From contig NZ_JAKRRW010000004.1 in NCBI RefSeq assembly GCF_026191635.1, positions 1 to 64,000 of the forward strand: DNA of 64,000 nucleotides, written 5' to 3'. The stretch is from Photobacterium obscurum (lineage in GTDB: Bacteria; Pseudomonadota; Gammaproteobacteria; Enterobacterales; Vibrionaceae). Positions 54,013-63,822 of this stretch are shown here, one piece after another. Under the pieces are notes generated by a model. It was not told where the DNA came from. It saw only the letters and a list, made by a program, of their open reading frames with translations, and ran no database searches. The first letter of the stretch is position 1. Every line of letters begins with the position of its first letter. The translations under genes were made by a program, and so were the position numbers.

Positions 54013-55356
54013 ATGCGCTGCCACTATGACAAATCTTTGTTGTTTGCTGCCATGCTGGCTGTAGGCCCGGGTTTAGCTGAAGAAAGTGAGCAAGGCTTCT
54101 CATCGGAACACTACAGTAACTCAAGTTGGGAAGATCTGGTTAAGCCAGACGATGTCTACGACTCCCCTTTTACAGTGTCGCTTTTTTCGGCTCCAAACGG
54201 AGAAGACAAGGATCGCCTGTGGTCTCAAACTAAATCGGTCGCATGGTATGGCGTCGGGGTTGCCGGATTTATTGCCTTGCTTCCCGAGGATATATCGAAC
54301 TGGGATAAAAGTGACGATCGCCTGTTGGAGAAGTGGTGGGACAATGTCAGCGATGGGCCGGTTTGGGACAGAGATGCTTGGTATATTAACTATATCGGAC
54401 ATCCCTATTTCGGCGGTGTCTACTATCAGGTTGCTCGAAAGTCTGGCTATCGCCAGTGGGATGCTTTTGTTTATTCCTTTCTGATGTCTACCTTTTATTG
54501 GGAGTATGGCCTTGAGGCATTTGCCGAAGTTCCTGCTATTCAGGATTTAGTGGTTACGCCTGCATTGGGTTGGGTGTATGGTGAGTGGGCATTCAACAAG
54601 GAGCGGGAAATAATCCAGCGGGGCGGGAAAGTATGGGGGTCTTCGGCAGTAGGAGATGTTGCCTTATTTGCTCTGGATCCGGTAGACAGCATTGGTCGTG
54701 GTATCAACAACCTTATGGGGCGTGATGTTATCAAGGCAGGGACAGGGTATGTTGGTCTCCAGGATGTAAAGTTACCCAACGGAGAGGTGGACACCCAGTT
54801 CAAGGTTAATCTGAACTATACCATTGGTGAAGGTGAAACCAGCCCGGCAGTAAAGCGTCGCAGGGACTATTCGGCAACCTCAGTATCTAATGATCCTGTC
54901 GATTTTGGTATTGTCGGTATCTCGATAGGAGGCCGCTATTTAGATCTTGATGATGCATGGAATCTTGAAAATAGCTGGGCACCAACGATGAGCCTCGGTG
55001 TTTATTTTACGCCTCAGTTTTCGTCACGTCTGAATTATACCCGTGTAGATACCGAAGAGGTCGATTCCGACAATGACGTGAAGTATGAAAACTATAGTTT
55101 TGATATTCAATACTATTTTAACAGTGAGGATGTGTTGAGGCCTTACGTTAATCTTGGGATTGGAGAAACCCAGCTAGATCAAAAGCGTTCAAGCAAGGTT
55201 TTCCAGGTCAATGGTGGTCTGGGGCTACATTACCAATTTGATGAGAATTGGGCTGTTCTCGTCGATTGGTACCATTATTACAGTACGAGCCGCTCAACAA
55301 ATGACGATCAATTTTCCGGTCAGTTGGTGTATCGCTTTGGTTTGGGTGAGCGGTAA
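54013..55356 (+). CDS. DUF3943 exported protein with C-terminal outer-membrane barrel
   Basis: 447 residues with signal peptide (ending GPGLAE). The N-terminal half has DAWYINYIGHPYFGGVYYQVARKSGY and YEWE-like SFLMSTFYWEYGLEAFAEVP segments of DUF3943. The C-terminal 170 residues form an OmpA-like eight-strand barrel ending QLVYRFGLGER. GGGAG precedes the ATG. Role unknown. Confidence 0.82.
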   Translation: MRCHYDKSLLFAAMLAVGPGLAEESEQGFSSEHYSNSSWEDLVKPDDVYDSPFTVSLFSAPNGEDKDRLWSQTKSVAWYGVGVAGFIALLPEDISNWDKSDDRLLEKWWDNVSDGPVWDRDAWYINYIGHPYFGGVYYQVARKSGYRQWDAFVYSFLMSTFYWEYGLEAFAEVPAIQDLVVTPALGWVYGEWAFNKEREIIQRGGKVWGSSAVGDVALFALDPVDSIGRGINNLMGRDVIKAGTGYVGLQDVKLPNGEVDTQFKVNLNYTIGEGETSPAVKRRRDYSATSVSNDPVDFGIVGISIGGRYLDLDDAWNLENSWAPTMSLGVYFTPQFSSRLNYTRVDTEEVDSDNDVKYENYSFDIQYYFNSEDVLRPYVNLGIGETQLDQKRSSKVFQVNGGLGLHYQFDENWAVLVDWYHYYSTSRSTNDDQFSGQLVYRFGLGER

Positions 55357-55634
55357 CAGACGTTACTGTAATCCAATACCGCCACTCTATTTGCGCCATA
55401 TGAGGAGTGGCCTACTATTGATTTTAAATCCCGGTTCATACTCGCCACAGAAGTCTCTCCGTTTATTACAGCACATTGATAAATAATCTTATTTTTGAAT
55501 CGACAATTCGGTTCTGGCTGTGTAGTGTCAATTTTCAAATTAGCTATATGATGATCTGATATATACCTTGTCTGCTAGCTAGGCCTTGATTTGAAGGGCT
55601 TAAGCTCTTCGCATTACATTATTATCGGAGTTTT

Positions 55635-56807
55635 ATGAAACCTTTGCCATGGAACGCTTGGTTGCTGGCTTTTGTACAGCCTTTTGTTTTATCCGTCGGG
55701 GCACTGAACGTATTTCTCGGCGGGATTGTTGGAGCTCAGTTACATCCGAACCCTGAACTGGCGACACTACCGGTGACGGCCCTGATCATTGGCGTTTCGT
55801 TAAACATTTTCCCTGCCGCTAAGATCCAGGATAAGTTCGGCCGGAAGAATGCCTTTATAACGGCTGCTATTATCAGTAGCGGAGTCGCTTTTGCTGCCGG
55901 TTTGGCGATTGAACAAGAGTCATTCTGGGGCTTCTCGTTGTGCTGCTTCCTGTTGGGAACCCAGCTAGCCTACGTCGGGCAGTATCGATTTGCTGCGATC
56001 GAAAGCTGTACTAATGCCAGCCAGCATCCGAGTGTGATTAGCATGGTACTTGTCGGGGGAATTGCCGCTGCGGTGGTCGGCCCGGAGCTGCTCAATGTCG
56101 GTCAGTTTATTCCGTTTTTTACTTCTGAATACGCCAACGCATATAGTGCATTGGGATTAATTGAACTAGTGGGTGCGTCGATATTGCTGGTAGGAATGAA
56201 ACCTATCCACATCAGGGAAGACAGTACAGCAGACGAGAGCAATCGTCCTTTCTCTGAGGTGCTAAAACAGCCTCTGCTTTGGCTGGCTATTGGCTCCGGC
56301 CTTACGGCTTATGCCGTGATGGCTTTTCTGATGACGGCCACGCCGCTGGCGATGCAGCATCATGGCCATGATATCCAAAGTGCGAAGTGGGTGATCCAGA
56401 GCCACGTTATGGCGATGTACCTGCCTTCACTTATTACCCCGCTGCTTATCCGATGGTTTGGGACGTACCGTCTGATTTATGTGGGTTGTATGGTGATGAT
56501 TAGCTGCATCGTTATCGGTCTCCTCGGACAGAGTGTATACAGCTATTGGTGGGCACTCGTTATGTTAGGGATCGGTTGGAATTTCTTGTTTATCAGTGGC
56601 ACAACCTTGTTACCGAGTACTTACCGGGCCAATGAACGCTTCAAAGTTCAGGCGATCAATGACTTTTCGATTACCGGTTTTCAGGCGACGGGCTCTCTTG
56701 GGGCCGGTATGGTGTTGTTTACGCAGGGGTGGAGTTGGATGTTAGTCGCATCAATTTTCCCGGTGGTAACCTTGCTGCTGCTCAGTTTGGTGGTGACAAA
56801 ACGCTAA
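55635..56807 (+). CDS. MFS transporter
   Basis: 390 residues, twelve membrane segments. It has the MFS loop pattern AAKIQDKFGRKNAF between helices 2 and 3. Start ATG with CGGAG upstream. No neighbouring metabolic genes suggest a substrate. A terminator follows directly. Confidence 0.92.
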   Translation: MKPLPWNAWLLAFVQPFVLSVGALNVFLGGIVGAQLHPNPELATLPVTALIIGVSLNIFPAAKIQDKFGRKNAFITAAIISSGVAFAAGLAIEQESFWGFSLCCFLLGTQLAYVGQYRFAAIESCTNASQHPSVISMVLVGGIAAAVVGPELLNVGQFIPFFTSEYANAYSALGLIELVGASILLVGMKPIHIREDSTADESNRPFSEVLKQPLLWLAIGSGLTAYAVMAFLMTATPLAMQHHGHDIQSAKWVIQSHVMAMYLPSLITPLLIRWFGTYRLIYVGCMVMISCIVIGLLGQSVYSYWWALVMLGIGWNFLFISGTTLLPSTYRANERFKVQAINDFSITGFQATGSLGAGMVLFTQGWSWMLVASIFPVVTLLLLSLVVTKR

Positions 56808-56856
56808 GTGCTTTTGGTCTTGAGGGGTATCAGGTCTTAGATTATCAGGTATAGAA

Positions 56857-56884
56857 AAGGAGTGCTTTTGCACTCCTTCATTTT
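56857..56884. terminator. Bidirectional terminator
   Basis: AAGGAGTGC and GCACTCCTT with a TTTT loop, followed by CATTTTT on the plus strand and TTTTCTAT on the minus strand, between convergent genes. Confidence 0.85.
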
Positions 56885-56885
56885 T

Positions 56886-58802
56886 CTAGTTACCCGTCAG
56901 AATAAACGTTTGGTCACTGCTAACGACAATATCGTTTTTAAGGAAGTTTTGACCCAGGATCATGCTGTAATGAAAGCGACTTCGGTCGCGCAGGTTTACC
57001 GCTACCAGTTTGTCGATATCGCCTAGCTTAACCTCCATCTCCACGACGGGACGAACGTTAGAAGGCTCTCCCGGTCTCGCTTTGATCTTCATTTCATCAA
57101 TAACCTGGCGGCTGAAAGCCTGTTCAACACCGTCAGAGTTGGTATATACGAAGTTCACCCATTTCTGTCCGTTCTTGCTGAAGTACTCGATGTCATGGGC
57201 ATTGATCGAGCTTACGTCGGCACCGGTATCAAGCTTTACCGGGAAAGACATCCCCTCGACGTTAGCCTGTTCGATATAGCCGGCTTTTACTGGGAGGCTT
57301 TTATTACTCAAGTTGCTTGTCCGGGTGTTTACCAGCAGCGAACCGTAAACGAAGTTGGGACCGACGACAAAAATAGCCTGCTCGCCGTCTTTCTCTTTAA
57401 GTTCTTCTAATGCTACCTCTTTGATTAATTTCGAAGAGGGCAGAGTAATGTTTGACTCCACAATTGGTCGAACGACATCTCCCACTCTGATCTTGCGCTT
57501 TATACGTTTATTGAATACATGGGCATTACCCTCAATATCGTTCACGGTATATTGTACAAACCGACCATCATCCGTTTTTGTTTCGCTGATGCTGGTTACT
57601 TTTAACAGTGGAGTTTTGATATTCGTCGAAGGTGTAGTTGCTATAGCTGCACCATCAAGAATGAACTGCTCGTCGCTACTCATCATAATGGATGTCTCAT
57701 CGTTTGGTCGGTCGCTGAGCACTTGCAGTGGTTTGTTGCTTAGCTCGCTTTGGCTAAGATCGACAGTAAAATGCTGGTTTAATGCCTCTGTGCCTAAGCG
57801 CAGTTGGGTACTATTTTTCGAGCGGTCACGTAAGTAGACCAAAACATGTTCATCGAACATTTGCTTGTCATGTTCGTTGTCGGTTTTCTCTTCATCAGAC
57901 TGGTTGGTTACACCAAGCTGGATAGGAATGTAAACTAAAGGGCGTTGGCTATCCTTAAATTTCAGCATTCGAACAAGTGGTAATGTCATCTTTTGACGCT
58001 GGCCATTACTACCTTCGAGGGTGAAATTAACTTGTTTCCCCTGCTCGTCGACCAAAATGTCGAGGGCATGCAAGCTACTGTAGCGATTGGTAAAAGAAAG
58101 GCTAACATCGACTGGAACCTGAGCAACCAGTGCTTGTTCCCTGCGGCCAATAATTTGGGCATCAGACTGTTGCTGGAGGAAATCATAGCCAGCATCTACC
58201 CACGCTGTATTCCGTAGGAAGGTTTTGCCAACCAAAATCGGATAGGAGAACCGACTGCGATCTGTCAGGTTGACCTCGGTGCGAACAGTTTGATTGGCAA
58301 TTTGGAGATCCAGTTCTACGACAGGGCGGTGCAAGTGGCCTTCACCACGGCTTTTGATCAGTGCCAAGCGAAACAAGGGGAGCGTCATAGCCACTGTTTC
58401 ACCGCTATATGGATGGATGAGATCAAAGCTCACCATAATATCGGTTTTGTCTTCACGATCCCTAAGCTTCGTTGAGGTAAGGGCATCAAACTCATCGGCA
58501 ATAGCCTTTAGTAACTCATCACCAGAAAGATCGGCAAAGATAGGATCTGTTGCCGTGATCTTGATATTTTCTGCATGAATAGAGGTCGAATCTGCCCCCG
58601 TATCAATCTTGGCTGGAATGCCAATTCCCGCTATCTCTTCTATTCCTGGAAAGTACACATTTTCTGTCCGACCTAGTACTACCTTGTCATCAATTATGGT
58701 TCGCTCTGTAAGCGCCCCTCCTTGAGAGAGGGGGGAGGCAAGGCAAGAAAATGATGTCGTGATACATAAACACAGAACTGTGAATATTCGGGAAAAAAAC
58801 AT
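56886..58802 (-). CDS. Exported protein with two DTGAD retropepsin-type domains (DUF785/RimK-associated protease family)
   Basis: 638 residues with signal peptide (ending CLA, about residue 22). A first DUF785-type domain (about 40-215) carries AKIDTGADSTS (D67), and a C-terminal one (about 480-636) carries VKLDTGADVSS (D525). Both are followed by RPVVE..L and NL..RSRF..GQNFL family blocks. The middle domain (about 220-375) has the same NLRDRSKN-like blocks without the DTGAD. The family is annotated as ATP-dependent zinc protease but the Asp motif suggests an aspartic-type peptidase; known members are usually single-domain. AAAGGAG precedes the start. Confidence 0.82.
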   Translation of the reverse strand: MFFSRIFTVLCLCITTSFSCLASPLSQGGALTERTIIDDKVVLGRTENVYFPGIEEIAGIGIPAKIDTGADSTSIHAENIKITATDPIFADLSGDELLKAIADEFDALTSTKLRDREDKTDIMVSFDLIHPYSGETVAMTLPLFRLALIKSRGEGHLHRPVVELDLQIANQTVRTEVNLTDRSRFSYPILVGKTFLRNTAWVDAGYDFLQQQSDAQIIGRREQALVAQVPVDVSLSFTNRYSSLHALDILVDEQGKQVNFTLEGSNGQRQKMTLPLVRMLKFKDSQRPLVYIPIQLGVTNQSDEEKTDNEHDKQMFDEHVLVYLRDRSKNSTQLRLGTEALNQHFTVDLSQSELSNKPLQVLSDRPNDETSIMMSSDEQFILDGAAIATTPSTNIKTPLLKVTSISETKTDDGRFVQYTVNDIEGNAHVFNKRIKRKIRVGDVVRPIVESNITLPSSKLIKEVALEELKEKDGEQAIFVVGPNFVYGSLLVNTRTSNLSNKSLPVKAGYIEQANVEGMSFPVKLDTGADVSSINAHDIEYFSKNGQKWVNFVYTNSDGVEQAFSRQVIDEMKIKARPGEPSNVRPVVEMEVKLGDIDKLVAVNLRDRSRFHYSMILGQNFLKNDIVVSSDQTFILTGN

Positions 58803-58850
58803 GAGTCTCCTTTAAGGCGAAATGCTGAAAGTGAATGGGTGATATAGCGA

Positions 58851-58860
58851 CTTGGGTATA
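58851..58860. repeat. Half of the CTATACCCAAG repeat near the protease gene start
   Basis: CTTGGGTATA about 50 bases upstream of the minus-strand start. Confidence 0.5.
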
Positions 58861-59008
58861 GTACTTGTTGTCACATTTCAGCGCGGGAGTTTGTTACAAA
58901 AATTCAGTTCAGGTTCAGCCTTTTTTACAGCAAAAGCTGGCTTGGGCTGGTGGTATTAACACCAGTAATAATGCCTATTACGGGATTTTTAGCGCGTATA
59001 AGCCCAGA

Positions 59009-59034
59009 GTAAAAACGCGCGATATATCGCGCGT
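59009..59034 (-). terminator. Terminator of lhgO
   Basis: A perfect 20-base palindrome ACGCGCGATA-TATCGCGCGT at 59015-59034. On the minus strand it is followed by TTTTTAC, 37 bases after the lhgO stop. Confidence 0.8.
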
Positions 59035-59070
59035 GTCCATTTCGAGTTTAGGGGGAGTGTAAACGGCCAG

Positions 59071-60330
59071 CTATGCTGGTTCGGAGGCTGGTTTTGAGTG
59101 ATTGATGATTTTGACCAAAGCATGCTTTTGAGCCACTTTATTACAGATATATTCACCGATTGGAATAGCTGATGTTGCAGCTGGTGAAGGCGCATTACAG
59201 ACATGCAGGCTACGCGGGCTTTCTGCAAACAAGAAGTCATGAACCAGGCTACCGTCTTTCATAACGGCTTGTGCCCGGATCCCGGCAGGGTAAGGCTCAA
59301 GGTCACGGGCTTTGATTTGCGGACAGTATTTATTGACCAGCTTGAGATATCCGGGCTTCCACCAAGAGTTTTTGGTCTCGATCAGACCGGTTTTAAGGTG
59401 CTTGGCGGTCACTTTCCAGAACCCGCTGAACTGCACCATATCTTTGATGTCTTTCAGGCTGATATTGATCCACCCGTAACCTTCTCGCTTCCAGCCCTGC
59501 ACCGCGTTGGGGCCGACAGTGACAGAGCCGTCGATCATCCGTGTCAGGTGAACACCAAGGAAAGGAAGATCAGGATCCGGTATCGGGTAGATCAGGTGGT
59601 TAACGATTTGGTTGTATTTTGGGGCAAGGCGATAGTATTCACCGCGGTAGGGAATGATCTGAAAATCGGTCTGAATATCAAGCATTTTAGTCAGTCGATC
59701 GGCCATCAAGCCGGCACAAGAGATCAAGAAGCGACAGTTTAGCTGAAAAGCTTGGTTATCGCTCTTGCAGCTAACTGAGATTTGATCGTCGGTTTCAGAA
59801 AGTGCGACGACTTCGGATCTGCGTGCGATTTCGCCGCCCATCCGGATAAGCTCTTCGGCCATTTTTTCGGTAACCTGACGGTAGTCAACAATACTGGTCG
59901 ATTTAACGAGGATCGCTCCGAGTCCGGTAATATTAGGTTCTTTTTCGGCTAATGCGGTTTGATCAAGCAGCTCCACGTCGATTTCGTTTTGTTGGCAGCG
60001 GTCATACAATGCCTGCATACGCTCAAGCTCTTGCTCGTCGGTTGCAACCAGCAGTTTGCCACAGTTCTCGACTGGAATATGGTGTTTTTGGCAGAATTCG
60101 AGGGTGCGCTTAACCCCGGCCTTGCAGAAGTTAGCCTTTAGGCTGCCAGGGGTATAATAGACACCAGCGTGTATTACACCGCTATTATGGCCGGTTTGAT
60201 GACGGGAAAGGCTATCTTCTTTTTCTATCACCAAAATGGATTTGTCAGGATAGCGTTGTTGCAGTTGCCAAGCGGTTGAAATACCGACAATACCGCCGCC
60301 GACAACAATGTAATCGTAGATTTTACTCAC
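59071..60330 (-). CDS. lhgO: L-2-hydroxyglutarate oxidase (FAD-dependent)
   Basis: 420 residues. It has an N-terminal Rossmann motif VVGGGIVGISTAWQL, then HQTGHNSGVIHAGVYYTPGS and NHLIYPIPDPDLPFLGVHLTRMIDGS (shortened here), highly similar to E. coli LhgO (YgaF, 422 residues). It oxidises L-2-hydroxyglutarate to 2-oxoglutarate, passing electrons to the quinone pool. The start is taken as GTG at 60330, with GGGAG upstream, because the earlier frame runs into a repeat element. Divergent from ridA across 442 bases. Confidence 0.95.
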   Translation of the reverse strand: MSKIYDYIVVGGGIVGISTAWQLQQRYPDKSILVIEKEDSLSRHQTGHNSGVIHAGVYYTPGSLKANFCKAGVKRTLEFCQKHHIPVENCGKLLVATDEQELERMQALYDRCQQNEIDVELLDQTALAEKEPNITGLGAILVKSTSIVDYRQVTEKMAEELIRMGGEIARRSEVVALSETDDQISVSCKSDNQAFQLNCRFLISCAGLMADRLTKMLDIQTDFQIIPYRGEYYRLAPKYNQIVNHLIYPIPDPDLPFLGVHLTRMIDGSVTVGPNAVQGWKREGYGWINISLKDIKDMVQFSGFWKVTAKHLKTGLIETKNSWWKPGYLKLVNKYCPQIKARDLEPYPAGIRAQAVMKDGSLVHDFLFAESPRSLHVCNAPSPAATSAIPIGEYICNKVAQKHALVKIINHSKPASEPA

Positions 60331-60772
60331 TGACTGAATACTCCCTATTGGCTCTATACCCAAGTAACCTTGTCCCAAGCCCGTTGATGCTGCTCAGAAT
60401 TCTGTATCTTGAGGCCACTTGGGTATAGAGTGTAGTGACTCCATATATAACCAAGATTAAACCTAATGTGGCAACTAAGCCATGAAGGAACAAATTAATT
60501 TTTCATTTGGAATAACCATCAATGGGCTCAATCAGTGCAAGCATATAATGGTGGCCTGCACCTGATTCGTTAATTGAACAGAATTACCCTTCAAAAACGT
60601 GATATCGATAACAAACTTACAGCTGATGGTTAATAAAGAGAATTATTTTCTAATAATGAGTAATTTGCTGGTAATTATAGTGAAGGATTTCCCCTGCTTA
60701 AGTCGTATATTGTGCTCACAATATTAATAGCGGGAAAACTGCTGTTATCTCAATTCGTAAAAGTAGGACATC
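60331..60772. other. Intergenic between lhgO and ridA, containing a repeat
   Basis: The left part contains a palindromic repeat (listed separately). The rest is AT-rich and must hold the promoters of both genes, but I see no clear operator. No further ORF supported. Confidence 0.5.
60355..60427. repeat. 73-bp palindromic repeat upstream of lhgO
   Basis: TATACCCAAG at 60355 and the inverted CTTGGGTATA at 60427, with AGGTTAC/ATCTTGAGG-type flanks as in the full element at 27918. It lies 25 bases upstream of the lhgO start. Confidence 0.65.
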
Positions 60773-61150
60773 ATGGTAGAAACAGTTAACACAGATAAAG
60801 CACCGGCTGCGGTTGGCCCGTATGTACAAGCTAAGAAATTTGGCAATATGCTATACACTTCTGGCCAGTTACCTATAAACCCAGAAACAGGGAAAATGCC
60901 GGAAGAGGTTGCGGAACAGGCGAAGCAATCACTAGCAAATGTCGAAGCAATTGTTAATGCCGCAGGTTTGGCAAAATCAGATATCGTTAAAGCGACAGTC
61001 TTTGTTAAAGATCTAAATGATTTTGGCACTGTTAATGAGGTTTATGCGACCTTCTTTGGTGATAACTGTCCGGCAAGAAGCTGTGTTGAAGTTGCGCGCC
61101 TTCCTCTGGATGCCAAAGTAGAAATTGAAGTTATTGCTGTTACCCAATAA
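60773..61150 (+). CDS. RidA-family enamine/imine deaminase
   Basis: 125 residues of the typical RidA length. It has KAPAAVGPYVQA, LYTSGQLPINPETG, the VYATFFGDNCPARSCVEVARLP block with the catalytic Arg, and ends VEIEVIAVTQ. Hydrolyses reactive 2-aminoacrylate-type enamines from serine/threonine breakdown. A HAAAP amino-acid permease gene follows 590 bases downstream, a plausible functional link. Confidence 0.95.
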   Translation: MVETVNTDKAPAAVGPYVQAKKFGNMLYTSGQLPINPETGKMPEEVAEQAKQSLANVEAIVNAAGLAKSDIVKATVFVKDLNDFGTVNEVYATFFGDNCPARSCVEVARLPLDAKVEIEVIAVTQ

Positions 61151-61173
61151 GATTATCAATCTAATCATTTGTA

Positions 61174-61199
61174 AGCCCGCATTTTGCGGGATTTTTTTT
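61174..61199 (+). terminator. Terminator of the ridA gene
   Basis: CCCGC-ATTTT-GCGGG followed by ATTTTTTTT. Confidence 0.9.
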
Positions 61200-61741
61200 G
61201 CCTTTATTTCATAAAAACAAAAATTAAGTTTTTAAATGTGTCTATTATTTAACCTTGTATTTAATGCGTTTTTAATCATTCCCTTCAAAAGATGCTTATA
61301 GCTGATTAATAAAAATTAATATCTTTATTAACTGTTGTTAATGCTAACTAATGTATTAATAAATTTGTGACAGTTATCTTATTTTTAAGATGGTTTGGTG
61401 ATGTTCATTATTATGTGGTTTTTTTGTTTTTTTGAATTAGATCATAGGTTTTTCATGATAAAGTAAACACAAAACTAATCCAAATCAAACGGGAGAAAAT
61501 TATTTTGTGCGTGAATGTTTTGAGAGGGAAAATATTCTATTTGATGTGCTTTGCAGTAGAATTTTGCAATTTTTTTCTCTTCTTCAGAGCGTATGCTTCC
61601 AATCAATGTCAAGCCAAGATGTAGAAAAGATAAAAACGCCTTTGGTGAAATGCTGTGGCGGTGTTAATTGTTTTGGTTTGATGTAAATAATAATGAAAAA
61701 TCTTACCAATTAATTCCTACAAAATATTGGAGCACAATAAT
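61200..61741. other. Intergenic upstream of the permease
   Basis: AT-rich, about 540 bases. A weak TTGAAT...TGATAA promoter-like pair lies near 61432-61461. A 39-codon TTG-started frame at 61505-61624 was not accepted. No named structured RNA seen. Confidence 0.4.
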
Positions 61742-63073
61742 ATGAGTGAGCAACTCAATGCAGGTACGACTGTTATAGATATGGGGAGACCCGAGTTACA
61801 TAAAAAAGCCAATATGACAGAGGTCGAATGGAAGGAAGCGATTAAGTTTGACAGTGTTGATATTGGCTGGGTTGTTATGAGTATCGGCATGGCAATTGGA
61901 GCCGGAATCGTATTTCTTCCAGTTCAAGTGGGTGTCATGGGACTGTGGGTATTCCTGCTTTCTTCTGTTATTGGCTATCCGGCGATGTACCTTTTTCAAA
62001 AACTGTTTATTAATACGCTAGCGGAGTCTAAAGAGTGTACGGATTATCCTGGGGTGATTACGGGGTATTTAGGAAAAAACTGGGGTATGGCTTTAGGCGC
62101 TTTATACTTTGTAATGCTGGTAATATGGGTATTAGTCTATTCCCTCGCCGTAACTAATGATAGTGCTTCTTATCTTCACTCTTTTGGCGTAACTGAAGGC
62201 CATTTGAATGACAACGTATTTTATGGCCTTGCTCTTATTTGTGTATTGTCATTTATTGGCTCTAAAGGTGAAAAGCTGTTATTCAAACTCTCAGGATTTA
62301 TGGCTGTTACTGTTTTATCCCTGGTTGCTGTTATGGGGGTATTGTTGATTGCTCGTTGGGATATGACGAATATTCCTCAGATGGGTGAATGGGGCTCAAT
62401 GCTCAAAGATGCAATTATCACTCTGCCGTTTACTTTGACTTCTATTCTTTTTATCCAGTCACTAAGCCCAATGGTTATCTCATACCGTTCTCATGAAAAA
62501 TCCATTGAGGTAGCTCGCTATAAAGCATCGCGAGCGATGAGAATAGCTTTTGCAATTTTGTTTGTCATTGTATTCTTCTTCGCAGTGTCTTTTACCTTTG
62601 CCATTAGCCAGGAGCAGGCAACGGAAGCGATGAACAAGAACATCTCTGCTCTGGCTATTATTGCACATTACTTCCCTGGCAGTTGGGCGACAATTGCGGG
62701 TATCGTGATTAATATTTTTGCTGTTGTGACTTCGTTCTTTGGTGTATTCCTAGCCTTTAAAGAAGCCTGTACGGGTCTGTGTATGAATATGCTTCTTCGC
62801 AAATACAAAGAGTCGCAGATTGACAAAGCGCTTGTAAACAAGCTGGTGACCGTATTTATCATCTTACTGGCATGGGGCGCGATAGCGATTAATGCGCCAA
62901 TTCTATCTTTCACTTCTATCTGTAGTCCTGTCTTTGGCTTAGTTGGTTGTTTGATCCCTGCATATTTAGTGTACAAGGTTCCTCATTTGGCTAAGTATAA
63001 AGGTATGGCAACTAACATGATCATTGTTACTGGTATCCTGCTTTGTATTTCACCAGTACTAGCATTTATCTAA
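61742..63073 (+). CDS. HAAAP-family amino-acid permease (serine/threonine type)
   Basis: 443 residues from the ATG at 61742 (GGAGC upstream). About 11 membrane helices, with the family segment GAGIVFLPVQVGVMGLW, an SPMVISYRSHEKS loop and FKEACTGLCMN. It resembles SdaC/DlsT-type proton-coupled serine or threonine permeases; the exact substrate is not determined. Follows ridA, which detoxifies products of serine/threonine dehydration. Confidence 0.9.
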   Translation: MSEQLNAGTTVIDMGRPELHKKANMTEVEWKEAIKFDSVDIGWVVMSIGMAIGAGIVFLPVQVGVMGLWVFLLSSVIGYPAMYLFQKLFINTLAESKECTDYPGVITGYLGKNWGMALGALYFVMLVIWVLVYSLAVTNDSASYLHSFGVTEGHLNDNVFYGLALICVLSFIGSKGEKLLFKLSGFMAVTVLSLVAVMGVLLIARWDMTNIPQMGEWGSMLKDAIITLPFTLTSILFIQSLSPMVISYRSHEKSIEVARYKASRAMRIAFAILFVIVFFFAVSFTFAISQEQATEAMNKNISALAIIAHYFPGSWATIAGIVINIFAVVTSFFGVFLAFKEACTGLCMNMLLRKYKESQIDKALVNKLVTVFIILLAWGAIAINAPILSFTSICSPVFGLVGCLIPAYLVYKVPHLAKYKGMATNMIIVTGILLCISPVLAFI

Positions 63074-63102
63074 TTGCCCCAAAAATATAAAGCAGCTTTT
63101 AG

Positions 63103-63127
63103 AAAGCGACCGGAAGGTCGCTTTTTT
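63103..63127 (+). terminator. Terminator of the permease gene
   Basis: AAAGCGACC-GGAA-GGTCGCTTTTTT, a strong stem with T run. Confidence 0.9.
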
Positions 63128-63321
63128 ACTTTTTATCGACTTAGCTGGCTCAGGGCTACTCTCCACCTGTGTCGCTGCTTCTGTACAGGCCATATGGATA
63201 CCTCTTTGGTTGTTGTGGCTATGATTAGGGACACACCCTAATCTCCCGATTCCCACTTGCTAGAATTTGATACTTGAATAATGCACCACACTCGAAATAC
63301 CCAATGTGTGGAGGCTGTATT

Positions 63322-63414
63322 ATGAATAAATGGCTGCGCTATTTCATTATGGCGATGATGGGCTTGTTGGTGTCGAGAGTGGTTATTACTATGGTGCTTA
63401 ATCTTGGTGGCTAA
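63322..63414 (+). CDS. 30-residue membrane peptide
   Basis: Codes for MNKWLRYFIMAMMGLLVSRV followed by VITMVLNLGG, a single hydrophobic helix with a basic start. GGAGG lies seven bases before the ATG, an excellent ribosome site. It is too short for normal gene finders. No family recognised. Confidence 0.6.
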   Translation: MNKWLRYFIMAMMGLLVSRVVITMVLNLGG

Positions 63415-63822
63415 GCAACGGAGAACTTTGTCTTAATTGCAAGTGAGCGATATACCTGGAGAAGTACGAACAAGTATGGGTGCATCTCATATTTACTTCG
63501 CTGCTAAACGTGATTTGGCTATTGTTTTTAGTCTATCAGCAGTTGAAGTCGGGATCTTTTAGCGTATAAAATATCCCCACCATTTCATGAGGAGTTTACG
63601 CCACGATGAACAACTAACACCTGACATCCATTCAATTATCTTTTTTTGGACTCTCAGGGTTAGTGGGCGTAACTTCGTCTTCTTTATTTTCTGTATTGCT
63701 CTTGGCCTACTTTTGGGCAAGCGGCGTACACGAATAAACGTCATTTCAATATCATTCAGGCTACGAGCCTGATGTACCGAAGATATTTGCCTGTTGCCCC
63801 TGATATTATTTCAGGAGGTTTA
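63415..63822. other. Intergenic, no gene seen
   Basis: Between the small peptide and the ABC-F gene. Two overlapping frames of about 60 codons on opposite strands (63559-63772) show no support. Confidence 0.45.

Noticed and set aside
61505..61624. 39-codon frame with TTG start upstream of the permease
   Set aside because: GGGAG is too far from the TTG, the composition is odd (Phe/Cys-rich), and it could be a chance frame in AT-rich DNA.
63559..63772. Overlapping 61-codon frames on both strands
   Set aside because: Neither has a ribosome site or recognisable product.
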